Shown here: in pieces, positions 1 through 6,251 of the stretch
How positions within the stretch are numbered: position 1 is the stretch's first letter
Layout: every line of letters starts with the position of its first letter
Assembly: GCA_002435875.1 (NCBI GenBank)
Contig: DIVN01000121.1
Location: forward strand, 1-15,619
Source: Anaerolineales bacterium UBA6131
GTDB taxonomy: Bacteria > Chloroflexota > Anaerolineae > UBA2200
Direction: 5' to 3'
DNA length: 15,619 bases
Made by a program: the position numbers and the translations under genes
The notes under the pieces: model-generated
What the model was told of the DNA's origin: nothing
Databases searched by the model: none
Seen by the model: the letters and a program-made list of their open reading frames with translations, nothing else

Positions 1-2
1 AT

Positions 3-1061
3 TCACTCACCATCGGTTTTGCCCGTCGGTTTGCCACCTACAAGCGCGCCTCCTTGATTTTGCACGACCCGGAGAGGCTTGCTCGCATTCTGAACGACAG
101 CGATCGACCCATCCAGATCATATTCGCAGGCAAGGCCCATCCAATGGACGCTCCTGCGAAGGAACTCATTCGACAGCTGGTCCATCTTACGCGCGGCAAA
201 GGACTGCAGAATGTCGTCTTTGTCGAAGATTATGATCTCACTGTGGCGCGATACCTGGTGCAGGGAGTCGACCTGTGGCTCAACACACCACTGCTCATGC
301 AAGAGGCGAGCGGCACCAGCGGGATGAAAGTCTCGGTGAACGGCGGCCTGAACCTCAGTGTCCTCGATGGCTGGTGGGCCGAGGCGTATCATCCCGAAAT
401 AGGCTGGCCAATCGGACACGGCGAGACATACGACGACCTGAAGTACCAGGAGCAGGTAGAGGCCAACGCTATCTACGAGCTGCTGGAGAAAGACATCGTT
501 CCTCTGTTCTATGACCGTGCTGGCGATGGCCTTCCACGGGGATGGATCAAGCGCATGAAGGCGGCAATGGGCGCAGTATCGCCGATGTACAGCACGACGC
601 GGATGGTCGTCGAGTACTGTGAGCGGATGTATCGGCCGGCTGACAGGCGTTTCGAGGCGCTCACTCGCGATTCTTTCAAGCGTGCCAAAAGGCTGGCCGA
701 ATGGAAACGGCAGTTGTACGAGAGCTGGTCTGAGGTGAGGGTGCTTGGAGTCGAGACTTCGAACGGCAGCACTCAGGTTGGCAGCGATCTTGAGGTTCGC
801 GCCAGCATCAACCTGGGGCGTCTTGCCCCAGACGACGTGTCCGTTGAGCTGTATGAAGGAACGCTCAACTCGGAGCAACAGATCGAAGAGGGACTGGCAA
901 CGCCGATGGCCTACGTGGCAACGAAGAAGGGGGCGGCTCAGTTCAGCGTGCGCACGCGGCTTGAGCGCAGCGGACTGCAGGGCTACACGGTCCGAGTCCT
1001 GCCCCGCCACGAGGATCTCTTCAATCCTCTGGAGCCACACTTGATCGCTTGGGGTGCCTGA
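3..1061 (+). CDS. glgP: Alpha-glucan (glycogen/maltodextrin) phosphorylase, GT35, C-terminal part, 5' truncated by window
   Basis: The reading frame is open from the left edge, so only the last 352 residues are present. The enzyme phosphorolyses alpha-1,4-glucans to glucose-1-phosphate in the cytoplasm with PLP as cofactor. The fragment opens with the phosphorylase signature LTIGFARRFATYKRA, followed by IIFAGKAHP and EDYDLTVARYLVQG. The PLP-binding segment is EASGTSGMKVSVNGG; its Lys (codon 327-329) is the expected Schiff-base residue. The GTSGMKVSVNGG wording and the beta-rich tail after about residue 240 fit the short, DUF3417-type bacterial phosphorylases (about 850 residues) rather than the classical long glycogen phosphorylases. 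A TTG at 54 is only an internal codon, not a start. The next gene is convergent. Family assignment is firm; whether glycogen, maltodextrin or another alpha-glucan is the substrate cannot be told. Confidence 0.93.
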   Translation, partial: SLTIGFARRFATYKRASLILHDPERLARILNDSDRPIQIIFAGKAHPMDAPAKELIRQLVHLTRGKGLQNVVFVEDYDLTVARYLVQGVDLWLNTPLLMQEASGTSGMKVSVNGGLNLSVLDGWWAEAYHPEIGWPIGHGETYDDLKYQEQVEANAIYELLEKDIVPLFYDRAGDGLPRGWIKRMKAAMGAVSPMYSTTRMVVEYCERMYRPADRRFEALTRDSFKRAKRLAEWKRQLYESWSEVRVLGVETSNGSTQVGSDLEVRASINLGRLAPDDVSVELYEGTLNSEQQIEEGLATPMAYVATKKGAAQFSVRTRLERSGLQGYTVRVLPRHEDLFNPLEPHLIAWGA

Positions 1062-1143
1062 GTCACTTCAGCTATTTGAGATTCGACTACCCAGCATGTG
1101 CAGGCTGCGCCAGTGCCACCCTGCCGGCCGCACGCGACAAAAC

Positions 1144-1173
1144 GAGCAGGCTAGGAGGAAACCTAGCCTGCTC
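1144..1173 (-). terminator. Intrinsic-terminator-like hairpin overlapping the stop codon of the CpXC gene
   Basis: A perfect 12-bp inverted repeat (GAGCAGGCTAGG / CCTAGCCTGCTC) encloses a 6-base loop. On the minus strand it is followed by GTTTTGTC, a short T-tract. The TAG stop of the minus-strand CpXC gene (1163-1165) lies inside the stem. Read on the plus strand there is no T-tract, so it should terminate mainly leftward transcription, although it may also limit read-through from the convergent phosphorylase gene. Confidence 0.7.
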
Positions 1174-2485
1174 TCTCGCTCTCGGGCTCGACGAAAGCTC
1201 TGGCCTGACTTAGTATCTTGTCGACGTGCTCGGCGCTCTGTGGTCGCCCCTGCTCTGCCAGCTCTGCAGACAGCTGTTGCAGGAGATCCAGGAGACTGGC
1301 TTCCCAATCGCCACGGCGGTCCTGCAAAATCTGCCGAGTCCCATCTGGATAACTGGCCGAAAGCAGCTGATTCACAAGCCGCAACTGCGGCGGTAGCCCC
1401 TCCTGTAGGGTTGCCATCACCAACTCGTTCATTTGTAGCAGGCGCTCTACTTGAGGCTCATCGTGCGACTCTTGGGCATTGCGCAGAGTCGCAGCGAGCA
1501 CGCTGAGGAATGCGGTATCAAGCTCTCGCACATGCTCTTTCAGATACTGTCGGGCGTCTGGGCTCTCCAGAGCTTCACGCAGAATCTGCAGTTTGACAGA
1601 TTGAATCTCCCGCGCCTCCTTGTCAAGCTGCTCCACCATCTCAAGCACCTGACTGCGCAGTTCGATAAGCCTTTCCACTTCTGGCGATACAGAGCGCTCG
1701 ATCAAGCTGGTGAGTTCTTGGAAGAACGCATAATCCAGGAGCGGACGATTAAACGCCACGAATGCCCATCTAGCTTGTTGATCAGCAATTGACGTCAGTG
1801 CCTGTACTGCTTTGTCACGTGGAGTATCGAGAGGGAGAGGCTCGGGCAGTACGATCGAGAACTGTTGGGCAAGCGACGATTGGAGGTCGAGCAGCTTCTC
1901 GGCGAGGGCCTCCTGCCCACGTGCTGCACTCGCCTCCGCGGTTGCGTTGAGCATGAGCAGAAACGAATAGTCGATTCTCGATCGATTTTGCTCGATGAGA
2001 ACCTGGCGCGCTTGCGCGTCATCCATAACGGCTACCAGTCTGCGCAACAAATCAGAACGGGCGCGCTGCTCTTCGATCATCTCCTTGGTAATTCCATCGG
2101 CCTGCAAGACCTCTTCGATCAGGCTTTCCATGGTCAGAAACGTTCTCGGTTGGAAGAAGTAACCTTTGCGCTGTTCTGCGGGCACGGTCGCCATGAGGGC
2201 ATTGATCAGGCTTCCCGTCAAGCGCTCGCGTTCCGTCGGAGCCATATTGAGATTGGTTGGCACAAACAGAAGCAGGAGCTCGTGACTAGGATCATGATAT
2301 ATCACGGGCGTGGTTACAACGCCGAGCGCACCGCAAGAGGGACAAGTGACAGCATTAAGCTGCCCGCGCAGCAGAGCCTCCTTGAGGGCAGGCTCTTGGC
2401 CAACGTCAATGACACTGCGCACCTGGGCCTGGTACTTGGTGCGACACTGAGGACACGTGACTTCAACTGGCAATGTGGGTATCAT
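1163..2485 (-). CDS. CpXC domain-containing protein with C-terminal helical repeats
   Basis: A 440-residue protein of unknown function. The N-terminal 130 residues match the CpXC domain by its two Cys pairs, CPQC (11-14) and CPSC (48-51), with a strand-rich stretch between and after them (HDPSHELLLLFVP at 64-76) and the helical tail typical of the family. The pairs probably bind a zinc. The remaining 310 residues are helical and charged, and contain three related units near 155-209, 233-290 and 306-361, each with an AR..(L/F)...(N/H)R..(I/L)D..F core. No signal peptide or membrane segment is visible. ATG at 2485 follows TTGGAG at good spacing, and a consensus promoter lies 50 bases upstream, so the gene is probably transcribed alone. 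Its stop codon sits in a terminator hairpin. The domain call rests on motif and layout; the role is unknown. Confidence 0.85.
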   Translation of the reverse strand: MIPTLPVEVTCPQCRTKYQAQVRSVIDVGQEPALKEALLRGQLNAVTCPSCGALGVVTTPVIYHDPSHELLLLFVPTNLNMAPTERERLTGSLINALMATVPAEQRKGYFFQPRTFLTMESLIEEVLQADGITKEMIEEQRARSDLLRRLVAVMDDAQARQVLIEQNRSRIDYSFLLMLNATAEASAARGQEALAEKLLDLQSSLAQQFSIVLPEPLPLDTPRDKAVQALTSIADQQARWAFVAFNRPLLDYAFFQELTSLIERSVSPEVERLIELRSQVLEMVEQLDKEAREIQSVKLQILREALESPDARQYLKEHVRELDTAFLSVLAATLRNAQESHDEPQVERLLQMNELVMATLQEGLPPQLRLVNQLLSASYPDGTRQILQDRRGDWEASLLDLLQQLSAELAEQGRPQSAEHVDKILSQARAFVEPESERAG

Positions 2486-2535
2486 CGATGCTCCAATGCA
2501 GAGCCCGGATTGGGCTCACGAGAATGTAAGTCGCG

Positions 2536-2564
2536 ATTATACCGGCGAATTGTCCGCATGGCAA
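2536..2564 (-). promoter_or_regulatory. Sigma-70-type promoter for the CpXC gene
   Basis: On the minus strand, TTGCCA (2564-2559) is followed after exactly 17 bases by TATAAT (2541-2536). The -10 is a perfect consensus match and the -35 matches five of six. It predicts a leader of about 45 bases before the ATG at 2485. A small hairpin (GAGCCC-GGATT-GGGCTC, 2501-2517) falls in that leader. Confidence 0.75.
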
Positions 2565-2632
2565 GGCAACGTCACCGGCGGGCGAAGGCGGAGCGGGGGA
2601 TTTACCCATCCGCGAGGACCAAGATGGACCGC

Positions 2633-3292
2633 CTATTGCGCCAGGGTGAAACCCCAGACCGAGCCCGCATCTCCTTGTTGCAGCGCGCGGGCACATGCGC
2701 GCAGAGTCGCACCAGTCGTCAACACATCGTCCAGAAGCAAGGCGTGCTTACCAGCGAAAGCTGTGCCAACGCACCGGAAAGCTTGGCTGACATTCTCCTC
2801 ACGCTCTAGAGCACTTAGACCGACCTGCGACGGGGTTGCCACAACACGACACAGCACACCGTCGACAACGGGTAGCCCTGTCCGTTGCGAAAGCTCCCGG
2901 GCCAGCAAGGCCGATTGGTTGTATCCACGGGCGCGCAGCCGCTGAGCATACAGTGGCACCGGCACGATCAAATCCACAGGCCAGGGTTCTGACTGCCAAC
3001 CCCTATAGAGCACCTGTCCGAGCAATGGAGCCAGGGCGTGCAAGCCATTGTACTTGAACTGGTGGATAGCTTCGCGCAGTGGCCCCTCGAACATCGCGGC
3101 AGCGCGGACCTCACGTAGAAACCCCAGGTCCTGTATGGACGGAGCCCAGGGTGGTTGGTAGTACCGGACAAGTTCCTGGCAGGAAGGGCAGAGCCAACTG
3201 CCGGCAGTCCCACACTGCACACAACGCGCGGGGAAAACCGTGTCCAAGAGCCTCTCAAAGACCGAGACCACCCTGTTCGCGGCGTGACCCAT
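2633..3292 (-). CDS. comF: ComF family phosphoribosyltransferase-fold protein
   Basis: From ATG 3292 the protein has 219 residues, the usual length for ComF. An N-terminal zinc-finger-like segment carries CVQC (24-27) and CPSC (35-38). The central HQFKYNG (77-83) and the RGYNQSALLA motif (122-131) are ComF hallmarks. The C-terminal PRPP-binding loop LLLDDVLTTGATL (185-197) gives a type I phosphoribosyltransferase fold. ComF proteins are needed for DNA uptake in naturally competent bacteria, probably helping single-stranded DNA entry or processing in the cytoplasm; in many lineages the gene occurs without a full competence set, and none is visible here. The frame runs up to 3412, but the extra 40 residues have no family counterpart and would overlap the upstream gene; ATG 3292 has GGATGGAG just upstream. 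The upstream lipoprotein gene on the same strand ends 53 bases away. Confidence 0.92.
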   Translation of the reverse strand: MGHAANRVVSVFERLLDTVFPARCVQCGTAGSWLCPSCQELVRYYQPPWAPSIQDLGFLREVRAAAMFEGPLREAIHQFKYNGLHALAPLLGQVLYRGWQSEPWPVDLIVPVPLYAQRLRARGYNQSALLARELSQRTGLPVVDGVLCRVVATPSQVGLSALEREENVSQAFRCVGTAFAGKHALLLDDVLTTGATLRACARALQQGDAGSVWGFTLAQ

Positions 3293-3345
3293 TGCTCCAT
3301 CCCATCGTGTTGCGAGGATGACCTGACGCAGTTGCAGGCAGAATG

Positions 3346-3876
3346 CTAGCTGTCCCAGCAGAAAGACAGGCGCTGGCCCCAGGGCAAGAGGCTTGTGCGC
3401 AGTTCCCAACAAAGCCGTTGCGCTCTCAAGGGGACTTGGTACGATACACTGCCCTGAGCAATCTCATGTGCACTCATCTCACCGTCAGGCACGGTACCCC
3501 ACCCTGAACGCGCCGCAAGCACCGCCGCGGTGTGATCTGGCGCAAACTCCTGCCCTGCGGAATCGATGAGGACCATCTGCCGTTCGGGCATAAAGTAGCG
3601 GATGCGCTCAGTGGAATTCTCTAGCGTCACGACCAGGCTGCAGAATCTGTACCCCATCGCAGGCTGACGATTGGGCATTCCTTCTAGATCGACGACCTTG
3701 TGCACGGTCACCCGCCAACCGTCAGCAGAAGCGCTGTGACCAATACCAAATACATCGCTTTCTGCCGGCACGCGGCTACAGGCTGTCACCGCCAACAACG
3801 CCAAGAACATGGCGGCGGGCCAGATTCGAGTCTTGCGGGTCTCGACTAGACGGTGGCAGGACCCACTCAGGCGCAT
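3346..3876 (-). CDS. Small lipoprotein with DUF4352-like (immunoglobulin-like) domain
   Basis: A 176-residue predicted exported lipoprotein. Residues 1-33 form a type II signal: basic stretch RKTR, hydrophobic core IWPAAMFLALLAV and lipobox VTAC with Cys33 as lipidation site. The rest is strand-rich with the pattern of DUF4352-like domains: a GWRVTVHKV opening strand, GYRFCSLVVTLEN in the middle, MVLIDSAGQEF, and a VSYQVPL strand near the end. Such domains bind no known ligand and their function is undefined. The open frame extends to 4167, but ATG 3876 has AAGGAG five bases upstream and lies about 20 bases after the predicted start of transcription, while upstream starts would lie at or before it. 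ComF follows by 53 bases and is probably co-transcribed. The gene is divergent from glutamine synthetase. Lipoprotein call is good; domain call is moderate. Confidence 0.82.
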   Translation of the reverse strand: MRLSGSCHRLVETRKTRIWPAAMFLALLAVTACSRVPAESDVFGIGHSASADGWRVTVHKVVDLEGMPNRQPAMGYRFCSLVVTLENSTERIRYFMPERQMVLIDSAGQEFAPDHTAAVLAARSGWGTVPDGEMSAHEIAQGSVSYQVPLRAQRLCWELRTSLLPWGQRLSFCWDS

Positions 3877-3904
3877 CGTCACTCCTTCCCACAGCATGGC
3901 AGCA

Positions 3905-3933
3905 ATTATCGCACAGGCTCCATCGACTGTCAA
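3905..3933 (-). promoter_or_regulatory. Sigma-70-type promoter for the lipoprotein-comF unit
   Basis: On the minus strand a perfect TTGACA (3933-3928) is followed after 17 bases by GATAAT (3910-3905, five of six). The predicted start of transcription is near 3898, leaving a leader of about 20 bases with AAGGAG before ATG 3876. A dyad ACGAC-GGC-GTCGT at 3938-3950 lies just upstream of the -35, between this promoter and the divergent glnA promoter. Confidence 0.8.
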
Positions 3934-3976
3934 AGTCACGACGGCGTCGTCCCATGCCGTCTGCCCGTCAGCGAGT

Positions 3977-4005
3977 TTGCGTCTGTGCATTGAGGTGAGT
4001 AGAAT
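3977..4005 (+). promoter_or_regulatory. Probable glnA promoter
   Basis: TAGAAT (4000-4005) is a five-of-six -10 match, placed 17 bases after TTGCGT (3977-3982), a weak -35. Transcription would start near 4012 and give a leader of about 124 bases before the glnA ATG. The weak -35 would fit an activated or regulated promoter, but that is inference. Confidence 0.45.
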
Positions 4006-4078
4006 CGGCTTTGGCCAGCAGTTGCGCGGTTGCGCATCAGGCAGTGGTTGAGGACTTGAACCCGGTGATCGTCGAGAA

Positions 4079-4109
4079 CAGTGGCGTTCTCTGCAAGGGA
4101 GCGCCACTG
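4079..4109 (+). promoter_or_regulatory. Stem-loop in the glnA leader, possible attenuator
   Basis: CAGTGGCGTTCTC (4079-4091) pairs with GGGAGCGCCACTG (4097-4109) around a 5-base loop TGCAA. This gives a continuous 13-bp stem with two G-T pairs, of which the outer 8 bp are perfect. It is followed by CTACTTTT and then by the glnA ribosome site GGAGG. A second GCAGTGG at 4041-4047 could instead pair with CCACTGC at 4104-4110, breaking the lower stem. Hairpin plus short T-tract plus an alternative partner resembles an attenuator; the T-tract has only four bases, so it may instead be a stability or translation element. Confidence 0.5.
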
Positions 4110-4135
4110 CTACTTTTGGGAGCTGGAGGACAGTC

Positions 4136-5479
4136 ATGGATAGCAAGAGTCGAGACGTCTTGGCCAAGGTGGATGAGGATCAAGTCCGCTTTATCAGCCT
4201 GCAGTTCACAGACCTTTTTGGCACCGTGAAGAACGTGATGGTACCCGCTAATCGGCTGAAAGGCGTCTTTGAGTCCGGCCAGAACTTTGACGGATCGTCG
4301 ATTGAGGGGTTCGCTCGCATCTACGAGAGCGACATGGTGCTAAGACCCGATGCGGACACCTACTGCATTCTTCCCTGGACAACGGCGGAAGAACGCACGG
4401 CGCGCCTCATCTGCGATGTGTACGATACCGCGGGTCGGCCATTTCCAGGAGATCCTCGCAACATCCTCAAGCAAAACCTGGCCTCTGCTCGCACCCTGGG
4501 CTACATCTTCAACACTGGGCCTGAGGTTGAGTTCTTCCTGTTCCAGGTAGATGGGACGCATAAGGTCATTCCGGTCACACAGGATGTTGGGAGCTACTTT
4601 GACTTCTCCCCGCTTGACCTCGCCTCCAAAGTGCGCAGGCTCATCTCGTCATACATGCTGGAAATGGGCATCGAGGTAGAAGCCACCCACCATGAGGTCG
4701 CACCCGGCCAACATGAGGTAGATTTCCGCTACGCCGATGCACTTCACAGCGCTGACGAAGTGATAACCCTGCGTTATGTGATTAAGGCTGCGGCTGCGGC
4801 CAATGGCCTGTACGCGACTTTTATGCCCAAGCCAATCCGCGGAATAAATGGCTCTGGTATGCACACGCACCAAAGCCTATCAACGACGGATGGACGCAAC
4901 GCCTTCTTTGATGCAGACGACCCTTACCACCTTTCACCGATTGCCTACAGCTTTATCGCAGGACAGATCAAACACGCCAGGGCTCTGTCTGCCATAGTCG
5001 CACCGACCGTCAACTCGTACAAGAGGCTTGTTGCAGGGTACGAGGCGCCGGCCTATGTCTGCTGGGGACAGGTCAACCGCTCAGCCCTCATCCGCATCCC
5101 GGGCTATCTGCCAGGTGCTGGACAGCAATCGGCGCGGTGCGAGCTACGCTGTCCCGATCCGGGCGCCAATCCCTATTTGGCCTTTGCAGCCATGTTGGCA
5201 GTCGGCCTAGACGGAATTCAGCAGGGGCTGACCCCTCCTCCGCCGGTGGAGGAGAATGTGTACGAGTACGACTCTCGCGCGCTACGCGACCACAATATCG
5301 AGTCGTTGCCTGGCACTCTGGACGAGGCATTGGTGGAGATGGAAAACGACAAGGTCATCGCCCAGGCTTTGGGCGAGCACACGTTCCGCCGCTATCTGGA
5401 GGCCAAGCGCCTGGAATGGGATGAATACCGCACGCAGGTCACACCGTGGGAGCTTGAGCGGTACTTGACCATGCTCTAG
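4136..5479 (+). CDS. glnA: Glutamine synthetase, type I (GSI-alpha-like)
   Basis: Makes glutamine from glutamate, ammonia and ATP; a cytoplasmic dodecamer. The 447 residues cover the whole family length. The N-terminal beta-grasp domain has LQFTDLFGTVKN (22-33) and the FDGSSIEGF loop (51-59). Catalytic and metal residues are in place: GPEVEFF (128-134; E130, E132), HHEVAPGQHE (185-194), NGSGMH with His243, KRLVAGYEAP (296-305) and NRSALIR (314-320). The C-terminal region lacks the NLYDLP adenylylation loop of GSI-beta and instead follows the pattern of the Bacillus enzyme, ending in RTQVTPWELE. Arg61 after EGFA corresponds to Arg62 of the Bacillus subtilis enzyme, which mediates glutamine feedback. 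ATG 4136 follows GGAGG at six bases. Regulation is therefore probably by product feedback and through the leader hairpin. No other nitrogen gene is adjacent. Confidence 0.97.
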   Translation: MDSKSRDVLAKVDEDQVRFISLQFTDLFGTVKNVMVPANRLKGVFESGQNFDGSSIEGFARIYESDMVLRPDADTYCILPWTTAEERTARLICDVYDTAGRPFPGDPRNILKQNLASARTLGYIFNTGPEVEFFLFQVDGTHKVIPVTQDVGSYFDFSPLDLASKVRRLISSYMLEMGIEVEATHHEVAPGQHEVDFRYADALHSADEVITLRYVIKAAAAANGLYATFMPKPIRGINGSGMHTHQSLSTTDGRNAFFDADDPYHLSPIAYSFIAGQIKHARALSAIVAPTVNSYKRLVAGYEAPAYVCWGQVNRSALIRIPGYLPGAGQQSARCELRCPDPGANPYLAFAAMLAVGLDGIQQGLTPPPPVEENVYEYDSRALRDHNIESLPGTLDEALVEMENDKVIAQALGEHTFRRYLEAKRLEWDEYRTQVTPWELERYLTML

Positions 5480-5525
5480 AGACAGCTCTGGCTGGGGCCG
5501 CCCTGCGACACCGCGACGAAGATGC

Positions 5526-6212
5526 CTAGCTCTGGGCTCGCAGCACGGCGACAAGCTCAGCCAGAATCATCGCTGTTGCACCCCATATTCGACGGTCGCC
5601 GATCCGGTAGGCAGGCACACGAAAGCGCTGCCCATCGCGCTGCCGGATCTCAAACCGCCTGGTGCGCGGATCCAAAAGGTGACTGATCGCGACCTCAAAC
5701 ACCTGCGCGACCTCGCGAGGATCGGGTCTAAGCACGGGCGCGGGGCGGACGCAAGCGACATATGGATAGACACAGAAGCCACTGGCTGGGATAAATAGGG
5801 GGCTCAGGTTGCCAACCACCTCGGTCGCGGAAGGGCCTACGCCCAATTCTTCGGCGGTCTCCCGAAGCGCGGTGGCCTGAAGGTTAGCATCTTGAGCCTC
5901 CCGAGAGCCACCAGGCAAGGAGATCTGCCCTCTGTGTATCTCCACGGTCTGCGTGCGCAGAGTTAGTGGAAAGACCAGCTGTCCTTGCCTCTCATACAGC
6001 AGAATGAGCACAGCAGCCTCATGGGGGCAAGGATCCGGCAGGTCGCGGCGGTCGCCCGGCCTTGGCCGCACTGCCATGCGCAGTTGCGCAGCGCGTCCGG
6101 GCGATTGCCGCTGTAGTGCTGTTTTGATTTGTTCATCGCTCCACGAGAGTTGCATGCTGCCCAATCCCATGCCGCTACGGCCTCGGGTACGGCCCATGGT
6201 CGCTCGGCGCAT
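5526..6212 (-). CDS. Nudix hydrolase, CoA pyrophosphatase (NudL/UPF0035-like)
   Basis: Predicted to cleave CoA and its derivatives to phosphopantetheine and 3',5'-ADP in the cytoplasm. The UPF0035 signature that separates CoA pyrophosphatases from other Nudix proteins is present just before the Nudix box: LTLRTQTVEIHRGQISLPGG (83-102). The box itself runs from 101 to 124 with TALRETAEELG (114-124), supplying the metal-binding glutamates. A PVYPY-like segment (FCVYPYVAC, 146-154) and a GDRRIWGATAMIL C-terminal helix start (205-217) also fit. The start is uncertain: none of ATG 6212, 6197, 6170 or 6155 has a clear ribosome site, and residues 1-19 are Arg/Gly-rich and outside the family core, so ATG 6155 (209 residues) is a reasonable alternative. 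It lies 39 bases after the alpha-glucosidase stop and may be co-transcribed. It is convergent with glnA, 46 bases apart. Confidence 0.9.
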   Translation of the reverse strand: MRRATMGRTRGRSGMGLGSMQLSWSDEQIKTALQRQSPGRAAQLRMAVRPRPGDRRDLPDPCPHEAAVLILLYERQGQLVFPLTLRTQTVEIHRGQISLPGGSREAQDANLQATALRETAEELGVGPSATEVVGNLSPLFIPASGFCVYPYVACVRPAPVLRPDPREVAQVFEVAISHLLDPRTRRFEIRQRDGQRFRVPAYRIGDRRIWGATAMILAELVAVLRAQS

Positions 6213-6251
6213 GTTGTTGCGAGGTGTGGCCCTGGCCCGACAGGATGCAGG

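Noticed and set aside
3..1040. Long antisense open frame (345 residues) opposite the phosphorylase
   Set aside because: The plus-strand frame matches GT35 throughout; the antisense product has no family features.
2501..2517. Hairpin GAGCCC-GGATT-GGGCTC as a terminator for comF
   Set aside because: It has only a 6-bp stem, no T-tract, and lies downstream of the CpXC promoter.
1865..2809. Plus-strand open frame of 314 residues across the CpXC gene and comF
   Set aside because: It is antisense to two recognised genes and its product has no domain pattern.
4041..4110. tRNA-like signal on the minus strand: GGTTCAAGTCC plus 7-bp terminal pairing GCAGTGG/CCACTGC
   Set aside because: The T-stem does not pair, there is no anticodon stem and the D-arm lacks GG. 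The terminal pairing is explained by the leader repeats.
3877..4167. Upstream extension of the lipoprotein gene to 4167
   Set aside because: It would run through both divergent promoters and into glnA; the ribosome site and signal peptide support ATG 3876.
5480..5525. Search for a terminator between glnA and the Nudix gene
   Set aside because: Only a 4-bp CAGC-TCTG-GCTG stem is present, with no T-tract.
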